The notes beneath the pieces were generated by a model that saw nothing but the letters and a program-made list of their open reading frames with translations, had not been told where the DNA came from and searched no databases. Positions 1 through 8,855 of a stretch of DNA of 64,000 nucleotides are shown here, piece after piece. Numbering within the stretch: the stretch's first letter is position 1; each line of letters begins with the position of its first letter. The position numbers were made by a program, and so were the translations under genes. This DNA is from CADEEN01 sp963840805 (GTDB taxonomy: Bacteria; Pseudomonadota; Gammaproteobacteria; Burkholderiales; Burkholderiaceae_C), in contig CAWJAJ010000015.1 of the NCBI GenBank assembly GCA_963840805.1, positions 186,001 through 250,000 of the forward strand. Reading direction: 5' to 3'.

Positions 1-342
1 GTCGATTTCCGCGTCGTCGCGAACGAAGGCGCCCATCTGCAGGTTCTCGGTGATGGTCATGCGCGAGAACACACCCCGCCCCTCCGGCACCATCACCAGG
101 CCCTGCTTGACCAGGTCCCAGGCGCCCTGGCCCTTGATCGGCTTGCCCATGAATTCGATCTCGCCGGCCGCCACCGGCTGGATGCCTGTGACGGCCTTCA
201 GCGTGGTCGTCTTGCCGGCGCCGTTGGCACCGATCAGGCTGACCAGTTCGCCTTGCCGGACCTCGAAGCTGATGCCCTTGACGGCCTGGATGCCGCCGTA
301 GGCGACCTTCAGGCCGCTGACCTTGAGCAGTGTGGAGGACAT
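1..342 (-). CDS. livF: LivF, branched-chain amino-acid ABC transporter ATPase (partial, C-terminus outside window)
   Basis: This is the N-terminal 114 codons of the second ATPase of a LIV/HAAT-type importer; the rest lies beyond base 1. The protein begins MSSTLLKVSGLKVAYGG and has a Walker A motif, GANGAGKTT, near residue 40. The later MVPEGRGVF segment is typical of LivF rather than LivG. It starts 17 bases after the livG stop, so it is the last visible gene of the livH-livM-livG-livF operon. It should sit on the cytoplasmic face of the LivH/LivM channel and hydrolyse ATP together with LivG. Walker B and signature motifs are not visible because of the truncation. Confidence 0.93.
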   Translation of the reverse strand, partial: MSSTLLKVSGLKVAYGGIQAVKGISFEVRQGELVSLIGANGAGKTTTLKAVTGIQPVAAGEIEFMGKPIKGQGAWDLVKQGLVMVPEGRGVFSRMTITENLQMGAFVRDDAEID

Positions 343-359
343 GTCGTCGATGCTCCTGC

Positions 360-1136
360 TCAATGGGCTGTGTGACCGGCACCGAGGTAGGCCTCGATCA
401 CCTTCGGATCGCGCTGCACATCGGCCGGCGTGCCTTCGGCGATCTGCTTGCCGTAGTCGAGCACGGTGACCCGGTCGCACAGGCCCATGACCAGCTTGAC
501 GTCGTGTTCGATCAGCAGAATCGTGCGACCGTCCTTGCGGATGCGGTCGATCAGTTCTCGCAGCACCACTTTCTCGGTGGCATTCATGCCCGCCGCCGGC
601 TCATCCAGTGCGATGAGCTTCGGGTCGGTGGCGAGCGCGCGCGCAATCTCCAGGCGCCGCTGGTCGCCGTAGGACAACGTGCGTGCCTTGTAGTCGGCGT
701 ACTTGCCGATGCCCACGTAATCGAGCAGTTCGCGCGACCGCGCGGTGATCGCGGCCTCCTCGGCGACGAACCCTGGCGTGCGAAACACCGCGCCCCACAG
801 GCCCGATTGCGAGCGCACATGGCGCCCGACCATCACATTCTCCAGGGCCGTCATTTCGGCGAACAGCCGGATGTTCTGGAACGTGCGCGCGATGCCGGCC
901 TTGGCCACCTCGTGCACGGCCTCCGGCTTGTAGGTTTCGCCACCGAGCTCGAAGGTCCCCGAGTCGGGCGTGTACAGCCCGGTGATGACGTTGAAGAAGG
1001 TCGTCTTGCCGGCCCCGTTCGGGCCGATCAATCCATACACCTGGCCGGGCAGGATCGTGATGCCGACATCCGACAGCGCCTGCAAACCGCCGAAGCGCTT
1101 CGAAACGCCTTTGACGTCGAGAACGGCTTGTGTCAT
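360..1136 (-). CDS. livG: LivG, branched-chain amino-acid ABC transporter ATPase
   Basis: A 258-residue ATP-binding subunit. Walker A is GPNGAGKTT near residue 39. The Q-loop lies in ARTFQNIRLF, the signature region is the LivG-type LSYGDQRRLEIARAL, Walker B ends in LIALDEPAAGMN, and the switch histidine is in LLIEHD. The LSYGDQR signature and the AGMN sequence after Walker B identify LivG rather than a generic ATPase. It starts 13 bases after the livM stop. Its partner is LivF, and together they power uptake of leucine, isoleucine, valine or related amino acids or amides. The exact substrate cannot be read here because no periplasmic binding protein is in the window. Confidence 0.96.
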   Translation of the reverse strand: MTQAVLDVKGVSKRFGGLQALSDVGITILPGQVYGLIGPNGAGKTTFFNVITGLYTPDSGTFELGGETYKPEAVHEVAKAGIARTFQNIRLFAEMTALENVMVGRHVRSQSGLWGAVFRTPGFVAEEAAITARSRELLDYVGIGKYADYKARTLSYGDQRRLEIARALATDPKLIALDEPAAGMNATEKVVLRELIDRIRKDGRTILLIEHDVKLVMGLCDRVTVLDYGKQIAEGTPADVQRDPKVIEAYLGAGHTAH

Positions 1137-1149
1137 GTGCGGCGCCCCC

Positions 1150-2247
1150 TCACTTCGCCTTCGCCGGCACCGGCGCAGGCGCCGCCTTGCCGTGTTCCGA
1201 CGACGGCCACAGCCCGCGCGGGCGAACCAGCATGACGACGATCATCGCCAGTGCGATCAGCAACTGGCGCAGGATCGCGGCATCGATGCGCCCGCCCGTC
1301 ATGTTCTGGATGTCACCGGCGACGTAGCGCAGCACCTCGGGCAGCGCGGCCAGCATCACGGCGCCGAGGATCACGCCCGGGATGTGGCCGATGCCACCGA
1401 GCACGACCATCGCCACGATCATCACGCTCTCCATCAGGCTGAACGATTCGGGAGACACGAAGCCCTGGAACGACGCGAACATCGAGCCCGACACGCCGCC
1501 GAAAGTGGCACCCATCGCGAACGCCAGCAGCTTCATGTTGCGGGTGTTGATGCCCATCGCCTTGGCCGCGATCTCGTCCTCGCGAATGGCCATCCAGGCG
1601 CGGCCGATGCGAGAGGTCTCGAGCCGGTGGCAGATCACCACGCTGGCCACTACCAGCACCAGGAACAGGTAGTAGTAGAGCGAGACCGACGGGATGGCGA
1701 AGCCGCCGATGGTGATGCCCTTGCCGAAGTCGAGCAGGCCGAAGAAGGTCATCGAATCGATGCGGTCCAGGCCGCGCGGGCCATTGGTGATGTTGAGCGG
1801 CTGCTCGAGGTTGTTGAGGAAGACACGGATGATCTCGCCGAATCCGAGCGTCACGATGGCGAGGTAGTCGCCGCGCAGTTTCAGTGTCGGTGCGCCGAGC
1901 AGGGCGCCGGCGATGCCTGCGAGCGCCGCGCCGAGCGGAATCACCATCCAGATCGGCGTGTGCAGGCCCGCGGGGAAGGCGGCCTTGAAGGCCTCGAAGT
2001 TCTCCGACAGATGCGGCGACGCGAGCAACGCGTACATGTACGCGCCGATGGCGTAGAAGGCGACGAAACCCAGGTCGAGCAGGCCGGCGTAGCCGACCAC
2101 GATGTTCAGACCGAGCGCCAGCAGCACGTACAGCAGCGCCAGCGCCATGATGCGCACCCAGCCCTGGCCGAATTGCTGCGCAAACAGCGGCAGCGCAATC
2201 AGGAATGCTGCCGCGATCAGGAAGACGGCGAGTTTGTTCTTCATCAT
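1150..2247 (-). CDS. livM: LivM, branched-chain amino-acid ABC transporter permease
   Basis: A hydrophobic inner-membrane permease of about 365 residues. The segment ALGLNIVVGYAGLLDLG near residue 50 is the LivM/LivH family hallmark, and a LivM-type GPRGLD sequence follows the middle loop. The longer open frame begins at 2280, but the start at 2247 is preferred because a strong GAGGAGGG ribosome site lies just upstream. The C-terminal tail is Ala/Pro/Lys-rich and presumably cytoplasmic. It sits between livH (13 bases upstream) and livG (13 bases downstream), so the subunits are almost certainly co-translated. Together with LivH it forms the translocation pore. Confidence 0.95.
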   Translation of the reverse strand: MMKNKLAVFLIAAAFLIALPLFAQQFGQGWVRIMALALLYVLLALGLNIVVGYAGLLDLGFVAFYAIGAYMYALLASPHLSENFEAFKAAFPAGLHTPIWMVIPLGAALAGIAGALLGAPTLKLRGDYLAIVTLGFGEIIRVFLNNLEQPLNITNGPRGLDRIDSMTFFGLLDFGKGITIGGFAIPSVSLYYYLFLVLVVASVVICHRLETSRIGRAWMAIREDEIAAKAMGINTRNMKLLAFAMGATFGGVSGSMFASFQGFVSPESFSLMESVMIVAMVVLGGIGHIPGVILGAVMLAALPEVLRYVAGDIQNMTGGRIDAAILRQLLIALAMIVVMLVRPRGLWPSSEHGKAAPAPVPAKAK

Positions 2248-2260
2248 CGCTGAACCCTCC

Positions 2261-3184
2261 TCAAGCCCTGTCGGCAACACGCTCGCCGAGCAGGCCAGAG
2301 GGTCGCAGCGTCAGCACCAGGATCAGCAGCGCAAAGGCGAAGATGTCGACATACTGGCTGCCCAGGACGCCGCCGGTCAGCTCACCGAGATAGCCGGCAC
2401 CGATCGCCTCGACCAGGCCGAGCAGAAGGGCACCGACGACTGCGCCAGCAAGATTGCCGATGCCGCCGAGGACCGCCGCGGTGAAGGCCTTCAAGCCGGG
2501 CAGGAACCCCATCGTGTGCTGCACGGTGCCGTAATTGGCGGCCCACATCACGCCAGCCACCGCAGCCAGCGCCGCGCCGATGATGAAGGTGGCCGAGATC
2601 ACCATGTCGGGGCGCACACCCATCAGCGCCGCGACACGCGGGTTCTCGGCCGTGGCCCGCATCGCGCGGCCGAGCTTGGTCTTGTTGACCAGGTACATCA
2701 GGCTGGCCAGGATGACCGCCGTCAGGCCGAGGATCAGACACTGCACGACGCTGATCACCGGTCCGCCGAGGTCGATCGGCTCGTTGTACAGCAGGATCGG
2801 ATAGGGCTTCGGGTTGGGCTTCCAGATGATCATCGCCAGCGTCTGCAACAGCAGGCTCATGCCCATCGCTGTGATCAGCGGCGCCAGCCGTGGTGCATTT
2901 CGCAGCGGCCGGTAGGCGACCTTTTCGATCGTGAAGTTCAGCGCCGCGCAGACCACGATCGCGCACAACAGCGAGATCAGCATCACCAGCCAGCCCGGCA
3001 TGCCGGACTCGGCGAGCAGCGTGACGACCGTCCAGCTCGTCAGTGCACCGAACATCAGCACCTCGCCGTGCGCGAAGTTGATCAGGTTGATGATGCCGTA
3101 CACCATCGTGTAGCCGAGGGCCACCAGCGCGTACATGCTGCCCAGCACCAGGCCGTTGATGATCTGCTGAAAGAAGGTTTCCAA
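2261..3184 (-). CDS. livH: LivH, branched-chain amino-acid ABC transporter permease
   Basis: A 307-residue permease beginning ETFFQQIINGLVLGSMYALVA after the initiator, a classic LivH N-terminus. The start is a TTG at 3184, chosen because no ATG fits the family N-terminus and because GAGGAGCAG sits just upstream as ribosome site. An open frame reaching back to 3307 contains no family sequence. It is the first gene of the liv operon. The preceding gene on the same strand is alanine dehydrogenase, 136 bases away. That gap could hold a separate promoter or permit read-through linking amino-acid uptake to alanine catabolism. Confidence 0.94.
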   Translation of the reverse strand: METFFQQIINGLVLGSMYALVALGYTMVYGIINLINFAHGEVLMFGALTSWTVVTLLAESGMPGWLVMLISLLCAIVVCAALNFTIEKVAYRPLRNAPRLAPLITAMGMSLLLQTLAMIIWKPNPKPYPILLYNEPIDLGGPVISVVQCLILGLTAVILASLMYLVNKTKLGRAMRATAENPRVAALMGVRPDMVISATFIIGAALAAVAGVMWAANYGTVQHTMGFLPGLKAFTAAVLGGIGNLAGAVVGALLLGLVEAIGAGYLGELTGGVLGSQYVDIFAFALLILVLTLRPSGLLGERVADRA

Positions 3185-3320
3185 GTGCCTGCTCCTCGGT
3201 CCTCGACACGACGGTGGTGGGGCCCGCCGCGCGCCGCTGCTGTGTCGCGCGGATTGTAGGCAGGCACAAAACGCGCCCCGCGCAAGGATTACCCTCGCGC
3301 CAGGCACGGACGAGCAGGAT

Positions 3321-4436
3321 TCAGGCCAGCACGCTGGCCGGCGCCACGAACGGCAGGCCCAGGCCCTGCGCGACCGCCTCGTGCACGATGGCGCCGTCGT
3401 GCACGGTCAGGCCGGCAGCGAGATGCGCATCCTCGCTGCAAGCGCGCCGCCAGCCCTTGCCGGCCAGCGCCAGCGTGAACAGCAGCGTGGCGTTGTTGAG
3501 TGCGAAGGTCGACGTGCGCGGCACGGCGCCGGGCATGTTGGCCACGCAGTAGTGCACGATGCCATCGACCTCGTAGGTCGGCTCGGCGTGCGTCGTCGCA
3601 CGCGAGGTCTCGAAGCAGCCGCCCTGGTCGATGGCCACGTCGACGATCACCGCACCCGGCCTCATGCGCGCCAGCTGCGCACGCTTGATCAGCTTGGGTG
3701 CCGCCGCGCCCGGCACCAACACCGCGCCGATCACGAGATCGGCGTCCAGTACCGCGGCCTCGGTGGCGTCGAGCGTGGCGTACTGCGTTTGCGCACGGCC
3801 ACCGAACAGGTCGTCCAGTTGCCGCAGCCTCGGCAGTGAACGGTCGAGGATCGCGACGTCGGCGCCAAGACCGACCGCCATGCGCGCCGCATGCGTGCCG
3901 ACGACGCCGCCGCCGATCACGACCACCTTGCCAGGGGCCACGCCGGGCACGCCGCCGAGCAGCACGCCGCGGCCGCCGCTGGCCTTTTGCAGCGCCACGG
4001 CGCCGACCTGGATCGCCATGCGCCCGGCCACTTCGCTCATCGGCGCCAGCAGCGGGAGGCCGCCGTGGCCGTCGGTGATGGTTTCGTAGGCAATGGCGGT
4101 GCAGCCGCTCTTGAGCAGGCCCGCGGCCTGCACCGGATCGGGCGCCAGGTGCAGGTAGGTGAACAGCAACTGCCCCTTGCGCAGCATGGCGCATTCGGCC
4201 GGCTGCGGCTCCTTGACTTTGACGATCATCTCGGCCGCGGCAAACACGGCCGCTGCGTCGGCCACCACATTGGCACCGGCCTGCCGGTAGCTATCGTCAT
4301 CGCAGCCGATGCCGGCACCGGCACCCGCCTGCACCAGCACCTCGTGGCCGTGATGCACCGCTTCGCGCACCGCTGCCGGCGTCATGCCGACGCGGTATTC
4401 ATGGTTCTTGATTTCCTTGGGAACGCCGATCCGCAT
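3321..4436 (-). CDS. ald: Alanine dehydrogenase
   Basis: A 371-residue NAD-dependent enzyme interconverting L-alanine with pyruvate plus ammonia. The start MRIGVPKEIKNHEYRVG is diagnostic of Ald. The substrate lysine lies in VKVKEPQ, the catalytic histidine in TYLHLAPD, the NAD-binding loop in VIGGGVVGTHAA, and the active-site aspartate in AIDQGGCFETS. An open frame continues upstream to 5339 but only as out-of-family read-through. Divergently placed, 159 bases away, is an Lrp/AsnC regulator, a common arrangement in which the regulator controls ald in response to alanine. The liv importer follows on the same strand. Confidence 0.96.
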   Translation of the reverse strand: MRIGVPKEIKNHEYRVGMTPAAVREAVHHGHEVLVQAGAGAGIGCDDDSYRQAGANVVADAAAVFAAAEMIVKVKEPQPAECAMLRKGQLLFTYLHLAPDPVQAAGLLKSGCTAIAYETITDGHGGLPLLAPMSEVAGRMAIQVGAVALQKASGGRGVLLGGVPGVAPGKVVVIGGGVVGTHAARMAVGLGADVAILDRSLPRLRQLDDLFGGRAQTQYATLDATEAAVLDADLVIGAVLVPGAAAPKLIKRAQLARMRPGAVIVDVAIDQGGCFETSRATTHAEPTYEVDGIVHYCVANMPGAVPRTSTFALNNATLLFTLALAGKGWRRACSEDAHLAAGLTVHDGAIVHEAVAQGLGLPFVAPASVLA

Positions 4437-4537
4437 GGCTGTGTCTCCGGTGGGTTGGTGCAGCCTGCATCGTGGCCGACAGCGCGTCGAAGAGGGTTGC
4501 AGTTCGCCCCCTGGCAAACCCTTGGTTCGCGCACGAT

Positions 4538-4547
4538 TCTTCGAAGA
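4538..4547. promoter_or_regulatory. Palindrome in the ald/Lrp divergent promoter region
   Basis: The 10-base perfect palindrome TCTTCGAAGA lies in the 159-base region between the divergent ald and Lrp-type genes, 49 bases before the regulator's ATG. Lrp/AsnC proteins bind short, imperfect palindromic sites in such regions. The position fits an operator serving both promoters, but the assignment rests only on symmetry and location. Confidence 0.35.
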
Positions 4548-4595
4548 TTTCCAAACGTGGCGGCTACCATTCGCCTCCCATTGCACAAATGCCGC

Positions 4596-5054
4596 ATGAA
4601 ACTCGACAAACTCGACCGGGAATTGCTGCACCTGCTGCAGGCCGACGGGCGCCTCGCGAATGCCGAGCTGGCGCAGCGCATCGGCCTGTCGCCGTCGGCC
4701 TGCTTTCGCCGCCTGCAGCGCCTCGAGACCACCGGCGTGATCGCCGGCTACACCGCTTTGCTCGACGGCGAGGCGATCGGCCGGCCGAACACGGTGTTCA
4801 TCGAGGTCACGCTCGACAGCCAGGGCAGCGCGGCGCTCGAGGCCTTCGAGCGCGCGGTGCAAGCCTGCCCCGACGTGCTCGAGTGCCACCTGATGTCGGG
4901 CGACATCGACTACCTGCTGCGGGTGGCGGTGGCCGACATGCGCGACTTCGAACGCGTGCATCGCCAGCAGGTGGCGGCGTTTCCGCACGTCGCCCGCCTG
5001 CGCACCGCCTTCGCGATGCGTGCGGTGGTGCCCCGCCGTGGCTACGCGCTGTGA
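4596..5054 (+). CDS. Lrp/AsnC family transcriptional regulator
   Basis: A 152-residue regulator. The N-terminal helix-turn-helix includes LANAELAQRIGLSPSACFRR (about residues 18-37). It is followed by the AsnC ligand-binding (RAM) domain, with TGVIAGYTALLD and the family pattern ECHLMSGDIDYLLRV. It is divergent from ald, so regulation of alanine dehydrogenase by alanine or leucine is the likely role, as with AldR-type proteins. The ATG at 4596 gives the usual family length; the longer frame from 3891 is antisense read-through of ald. Its 3' end overlaps the convergent rarA stop by 13 bases. Confidence 0.93.
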   Translation: MKLDKLDRELLHLLQADGRLANAELAQRIGLSPSACFRRLQRLETTGVIAGYTALLDGEAIGRPNTVFIEVTLDSQGSAALEAFERAVQACPDVLECHLMSGDIDYLLRVAVADMRDFERVHRQQVAAFPHVARLRTAFAMRAVVPRRGYAL

Positions 5055-6392
5055 TCGGTATCGTCGCCGGCCACCTGCGCGTTGACTTCGCGCAGGTGCG
5101 CCAGCTTGGCGGCGATCTGCGCTTCGAGGCCGCGCTCGGTCGGCCGGTAGAACGCGGGCGCCGTGAGACCGTCCGGGAAGTAGCTCTCGCCGGCGGCGAA
5201 CCCCTCGGCCTCGTCGTGCGCATAGCGGTAGCCGCGGCCGTAGTCGAGCTGCTTCATCAGCTTCGTCGGCGCGTTGCGCAGGCGCAGCGGCACGGGTCGG
5301 GTGCCATCGGCCTCGACAAAGGCGCGGGCTTCGTTCCACGCCATGTAGACGGCATTCGACTTCGGTGCGGCCGCAAGAAACACGACCGCCTGCGCCAGCG
5401 CCAGCTCGCCCTCGGGTGAACCGAGGCGCTCGTAGACTTCGGTCGCGTCCAGCGCCATGCGCAGCGCGCGCGGGTCGGCCAGGCCGATGTCTTCGCTGGC
5501 CATGCGCAGCACGCGCCGCGCCACGTAGCGCGGGTCGACGCCGCCGTCGAGCATGCGCACCAGCCAGTACAGCGCGGCGTCGGGGTCGCTGCCGCGCACG
5601 CTCTTGTGCAGCGCCGAAATGGTGTCGTAGAACTGCTCGCCACCCTTGTCGTAGCGGCGCAATTGCTCACCCAGCGCCCGCTCCAGCAGAGGCTCGTCGA
5701 TCTGCGTCGCATCGCCTGCCACCGCGGCCAGGTTCTCGACGGCATTCAGCAGGCGCCGGGCATCACCATCGGCGTAGGCCACCAAGCGCTCGCGGGCCGC
5801 ATCGCTGAACGGCGGCAGCGACACCGCGGCGCGTGCGCGTTCGAGCAGCTCGGCCAGCTCGTCGGCGGCCAGTGGCTGCAGCACATGCACCGTCGCGCGT
5901 GACAGCAGCGCCGAGTTGACCTCGAACGACGGGTTCTCGGTGGTCGCACCGATGAAGGTGAACAGGCCCGATTCGACATGCGGCAGGAAGGCGTCCTGCT
6001 GCGCCTTGTTGAAGCGGTGGACCTCGTCGACGAAGACGATGCTGGCGCGGCCGACGCGGCGCGCGGCGCCGGCACGCTCGACCGCGTCGCGGATGTCCTT
6101 CACACCACCGAGCACGGCCGAGATGACGATGAACTCGGCGTCGAACGCGCCGGCCACCAGCCGCGCCAGCGTGGTCTTGCCGACGCCCGGCGGGCCCCAC
6201 AGGATCATCGAGTGCAGCCGTCCGGCCGCGAAGGCGGCGGCCAGCGGCTTGCCGGGCGCGAGCAGGTGGCGCTGGCCGATCACCGCGGCCAGCGTGCGCG
6301 GGCGCAGGCGCTCGGCCAGCGGCGCGTCGGCCGGCACCGCAGCGGTCGCGGCTTGCGCGAGGGTGGTCGTCGTCGAACAGCGAAGCGGACAT
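5042..6392 (-). CDS. rarA: RarA/MgsA replication-associated recombination AAA+ ATPase (one frameshift)
   Basis: RarA acts at stalled replication forks. The protein shows the family start PLAERLRPRTLAAVIGQRHLL, Walker A GPPGVGKTT, Walker B in FVDEVHRFNK, sensor 1 in IGATTENPSFEVNSALLSR, and the MgsA C-terminal domain with SVRGSDPDAALYWLVRML. The natural start appears to be the ATG at 6392 (MSASLFDDD). That reading is joined to the long frame by a single extra base near 6368; dropping one base restores MSASLFDDTTLAQAA. Without the repair the frame opens at 6565 with unrelated sequence. It is divergent from an MFS gene, 39 bases away. Confidence 0.93.
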
Positions 6393-6431
6393 GGCCCAGC
6401 GATTGTCGCAGTGCGATGCGATGATCGCCGC

Positions 6432-7607
6432 ATGAACCGACACTTGCTGCTGCTCGCGCTTTGCCAGGGCCTGTTCCTGACCAACAACGTGGTCTTCATC
6501 GCCATCAACGGCCTGGTCGGCCTGTCGCTGGCGCCGCTGGCGTGGATGGCGACGCTGCCGGTCACCGGCTACGTGGTCGGCGGCGCGCTGTCGGCACCCA
6601 TCGTCGCGCGCACGCAGGCGCGCTGGGGACGCCGGCGCTCGTTCCAGCTCGGGCTGGTGGTCGCCGCGCTGTCGGCCGCGCTGTGCGCCTACGCGGCGGT
6701 GACGAAGAACTTCTGGCTGCTGGTGGCGGCGACCGTCGTCGCCGGCTTCTACAACGCCAACGCGGCGCTGTACCGCTTTGCCGGGCCCGAGCTGGTGGCG
6801 TCCGACTTCAAGGAACGCGCCATCTCGCTGGTGCTGGCCGGCGGCATCATCGGTGCGTTCGCCGGGCCGAACCTGGCCAGCGCCACGCGCAACCTGCTGC
6901 CGGTGCCGTTCGCGGCGGCGTACCTGTCGCTGGTGGGGGTGGCGCTGTTGTCGCTGGCCGCCCTGTCGTTCATCCGTTTCCCGCCGCACGTGGCGCCGAA
7001 GGCCGGCGCCGGCGGCCGCCCGCTGGGCGAGATCGTGCGCCAGCCGGTGTTCATCGTCGCGGTGGTCGCCGCCGCACTCGGCTACGGCGTGATGAACCTC
7101 CTGATGGCCGCCACGCCGATCGCGATGTCGCGCTGCGGCCTGCCGTTCTCCGATGCCGCGCTGGTGCTCGAATGGCACGTGCTCGGCATGTTCGTGCCGG
7201 GCTTCTTCACCGGCCACCTGATCAAGCGCTTCGGCACGCTGCCGATCATGACCGTGGGGGTGCTGCTCAACCTGGTGTGCGTGGCCGTGGCCCTGTCGGG
7301 TGTCGAACTCGAGCAGTTCCTGGTCGCGCTCTTCACGCTCGGCGTCGGCTGGAATTTCCTCTTCGTCGGTGGCACCACGCTGCTGACAACGGCCTACCGC
7401 CCCGAAGAGAGGATCAAGACCCAGGGCGCAATGGACTTCTGCGTCTTCACGACGATGGCGCTGACGTCGTTCGCGTCGGGCGCACTGGTCACCACCCAGG
7501 GCTGGACCTGGCTCAACCTCGGCTCGCTGTTGCCACTGTCGCTGATCGCGGTCGCGCTGGTGTGGCTGGCCGCCGTTCGCCGCCGCCCCGCGGCCGCGCT
7601 CGCCTGA
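6432..7607 (+). CDS. MFS transporter, 12 transmembrane segments
   Basis: A 391-residue major facilitator superfamily permease with about 12 hydrophobic segments. The loop after segment 2 carries RTQARWGRRRSFQLG, a form of the MFS D-R-x-G-R-R loop motif, and a GPxxA-like stretch (FAGPNLASATRN) lies in segment 5. Substrate is not recognisable; similar proteins are annotated only as MFS transporters of the UMF/YfcJ sort. The ATG at 6432 is the first one clear of rarA and gives an N-terminal transmembrane helix at once. It interrupts the usual lolA-rarA adjacency, together with the inverted-repeat element downstream. Confidence 0.85.
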   Translation: MNRHLLLLALCQGLFLTNNVVFIAINGLVGLSLAPLAWMATLPVTGYVVGGALSAPIVARTQARWGRRRSFQLGLVVAALSAALCAYAAVTKNFWLLVAATVVAGFYNANAALYRFAGPELVASDFKERAISLVLAGGIIGAFAGPNLASATRNLLPVPFAAAYLSLVGVALLSLAALSFIRFPPHVAPKAGAGGRPLGEIVRQPVFIVAVVAAALGYGVMNLLMAATPIAMSRCGLPFSDAALVLEWHVLGMFVPGFFTGHLIKRFGTLPIMTVGVLLNLVCVAVALSGVELEQFLVALFTLGVGWNFLFVGGTTLLTTAYRPEERIKTQGAMDFCVFTTMALTSFASGALVTTQGWTWLNLGSLLPLSLIAVALVWLAAVRRRPAAALA

Positions 7608-7706
7608 TGCCGGGCCCCGTCCATCCGGGTGGCAACGTCGGTCCACACCCGGCCCAATGCGGACGTTCGGCTTGTCTTGCCTTGGCGGCTCGTGGTGGTC
7701 CGTGTT

Positions 7707-8126
7707 GCCTGCCGGGTCCCGCCCCGGCGGGCGGGTAACTTTCATTTGGAGGCCCAAATGAAAGTCACCAAAGCAAAGGGCCTCAATGCAACACCTCTCA
7801 TGCGTTCTGCACGCTGCGGAGCCCCGGCCCAGCGGGCCACTTGGATACAGCGCGGCCGATCGAATCTGCTGCGCACTCGGCGGCGCGGGTCTCGCAAAGC
7901 CTCGCCCGCGCTGATCCGCTGGATCCAGGGCCGATGCGAAGCGAGGCCCCGTCGAGCGAGCTGCAGCCATGAACCGCTTTGGTGTCTCCAAGTGGCCCGC
8001 CGGGCCGGTCGGGCAAGGCGAGAAGAACGCACCGAGAGGTGTTGCATTCGGCCCCTTTGCTTTGGTGACTTTCATTTGGGGCCGCAAATGAAAGTTACCC
8101 GGCCGCCGGGCCGGGACCCGGCAGGC
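7707..8126. repeat. 420-bp element with 93-bp near-perfect inverted terminal arms
   Basis: The left arm (7707-7799) and right arm (8034-8126) are inverted copies differing at a handful of positions. Each arm contains its own small hairpin built on CTTTCATTTG / CAAATGAAAG, a nearby CACCAAAGCAAAG, and an outer GCCTGCCGGGTCCCG. The 234-base middle also holds a shorter inverted pair based on GGCCCGCCGGGC next to CCAAGTGG. Open frames across it (for example 7742-8047, minus) are repeat-derived and not credible genes. The whole 7608-8240 interval holds nothing else. It resembles the extragenic repeats seen in Burkholderiales genomes or a MITE; no target-site duplication was recognised. Confidence 0.85.
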
Positions 8127-8240
8127 GGGCGCACCGCCAAACCCAGACAAGAGCGCCTCGAGAGCGAAGGCCCGCAACGGGCCGATTGCGAACACCCGTT
8201 CCTGCCGGAACGAACTCGAATCGGTATGTCGCGGGCCGGG

Positions 8241-8855
8241 CTACTGCGCCAGCACTTCGACGCCGGGCGGCGGCACAAAGCGGAAGGTGTCGGCGGCCAG
8301 CGTCACGTTGGTCGCCAGCGCAGTGAAGGTCAGCAGCGAGCGCTGGCCGAAGCCATCGACCAACTCGATCGCGGCCAGCGTGTTGCCCTTGAAGCCGACA
8401 CGCAGCGATTGCAGGTTGGCCAGGGCCTCCTTGTCACGCGGCGTCGCCTGCACCCACTCCAGGCCCTGCGCCGTCGGCAGGGCGCGCAACTCGAAGTCCT
8501 TGTCGGGCGACGCCCCCGCGAGCAATGCCGCCGGCGTCGCACCGAGCGCCTTGTCCATCGCGCGCACACTGGCCTGCTGCAGATCGACGTCGTAGAGCCA
8601 CAGCTTCTGGCCGTCACCGATGATCTGCTGCTCGAATGGCTTGGCGTAGGTGAAGCGAAAGCGGTTCGGGCGCGCGAATTCGAAGCTGCCGCTCGAGACT
8701 TTCTTCTTCGCTCCGTCAGGGGACGCCACCACCTGGGTGAACGCCGCGCGGCCGGTCTTGGCCTCGCGCGCGAACTCGCGCAAGGCCTCGACCGCGTCGG
8801 CGCGGGTGGTGCCGGTCACGGCGACGAGCAGCAGCGCCGCGAGAACGGGCTTCAT
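8241..8855 (-). CDS. lolA: LolA, outer-membrane lipoprotein carrier
   Basis: A 204-residue periplasmic chaperone that ferries lipoproteins from the LolCDE exporter to LolB. It has an N-terminal signal peptide (MKPVLAALLLVAVTGTTRA, cleavage after about residue 19). The LolA fold signatures are FTQVV, SSGSFEFARPNRFRFTYAKPF and GDGQKLWLYDVDLQQ, with QPFR-like spacing. The start codon overlaps the ftsK stop as ATGA, so the two are translationally coupled in the conserved ftsK-lolA pair. It ends just before the inverted-repeat element. Confidence 0.96.
   Translation of the reverse strand: MKPVLAALLLVAVTGTTRADAVEALREFAREAKTGRAAFTQVVASPDGAKKKVSSGSFEFARPNRFRFTYAKPFEQQIIGDGQKLWLYDVDLQQASVRAMDKALGATPAALLAGASPDKDFELRALPTAQGLEWVQATPRDKEALANLQSLRVGFKGNTLAAIELVDGFGQRSLLTFTALATNVTLAADTFRFVPPPGVEVLAQ

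Noticed and set aside
3321..5339. A 672-codon frame suggesting a giant alanine dehydrogenase
   Set aside because: Only the last 371 codons match Ald; the rest is antisense of the Lrp-type gene and rarA, a consequence of few stop codons in GC-rich DNA.
7742..8047. Open reading frames of about 70-100 codons across the inverted-repeat element
   Set aside because: They are products of the GC-rich repeat, occur on both strands, have no ribosome site and no family resemblance.
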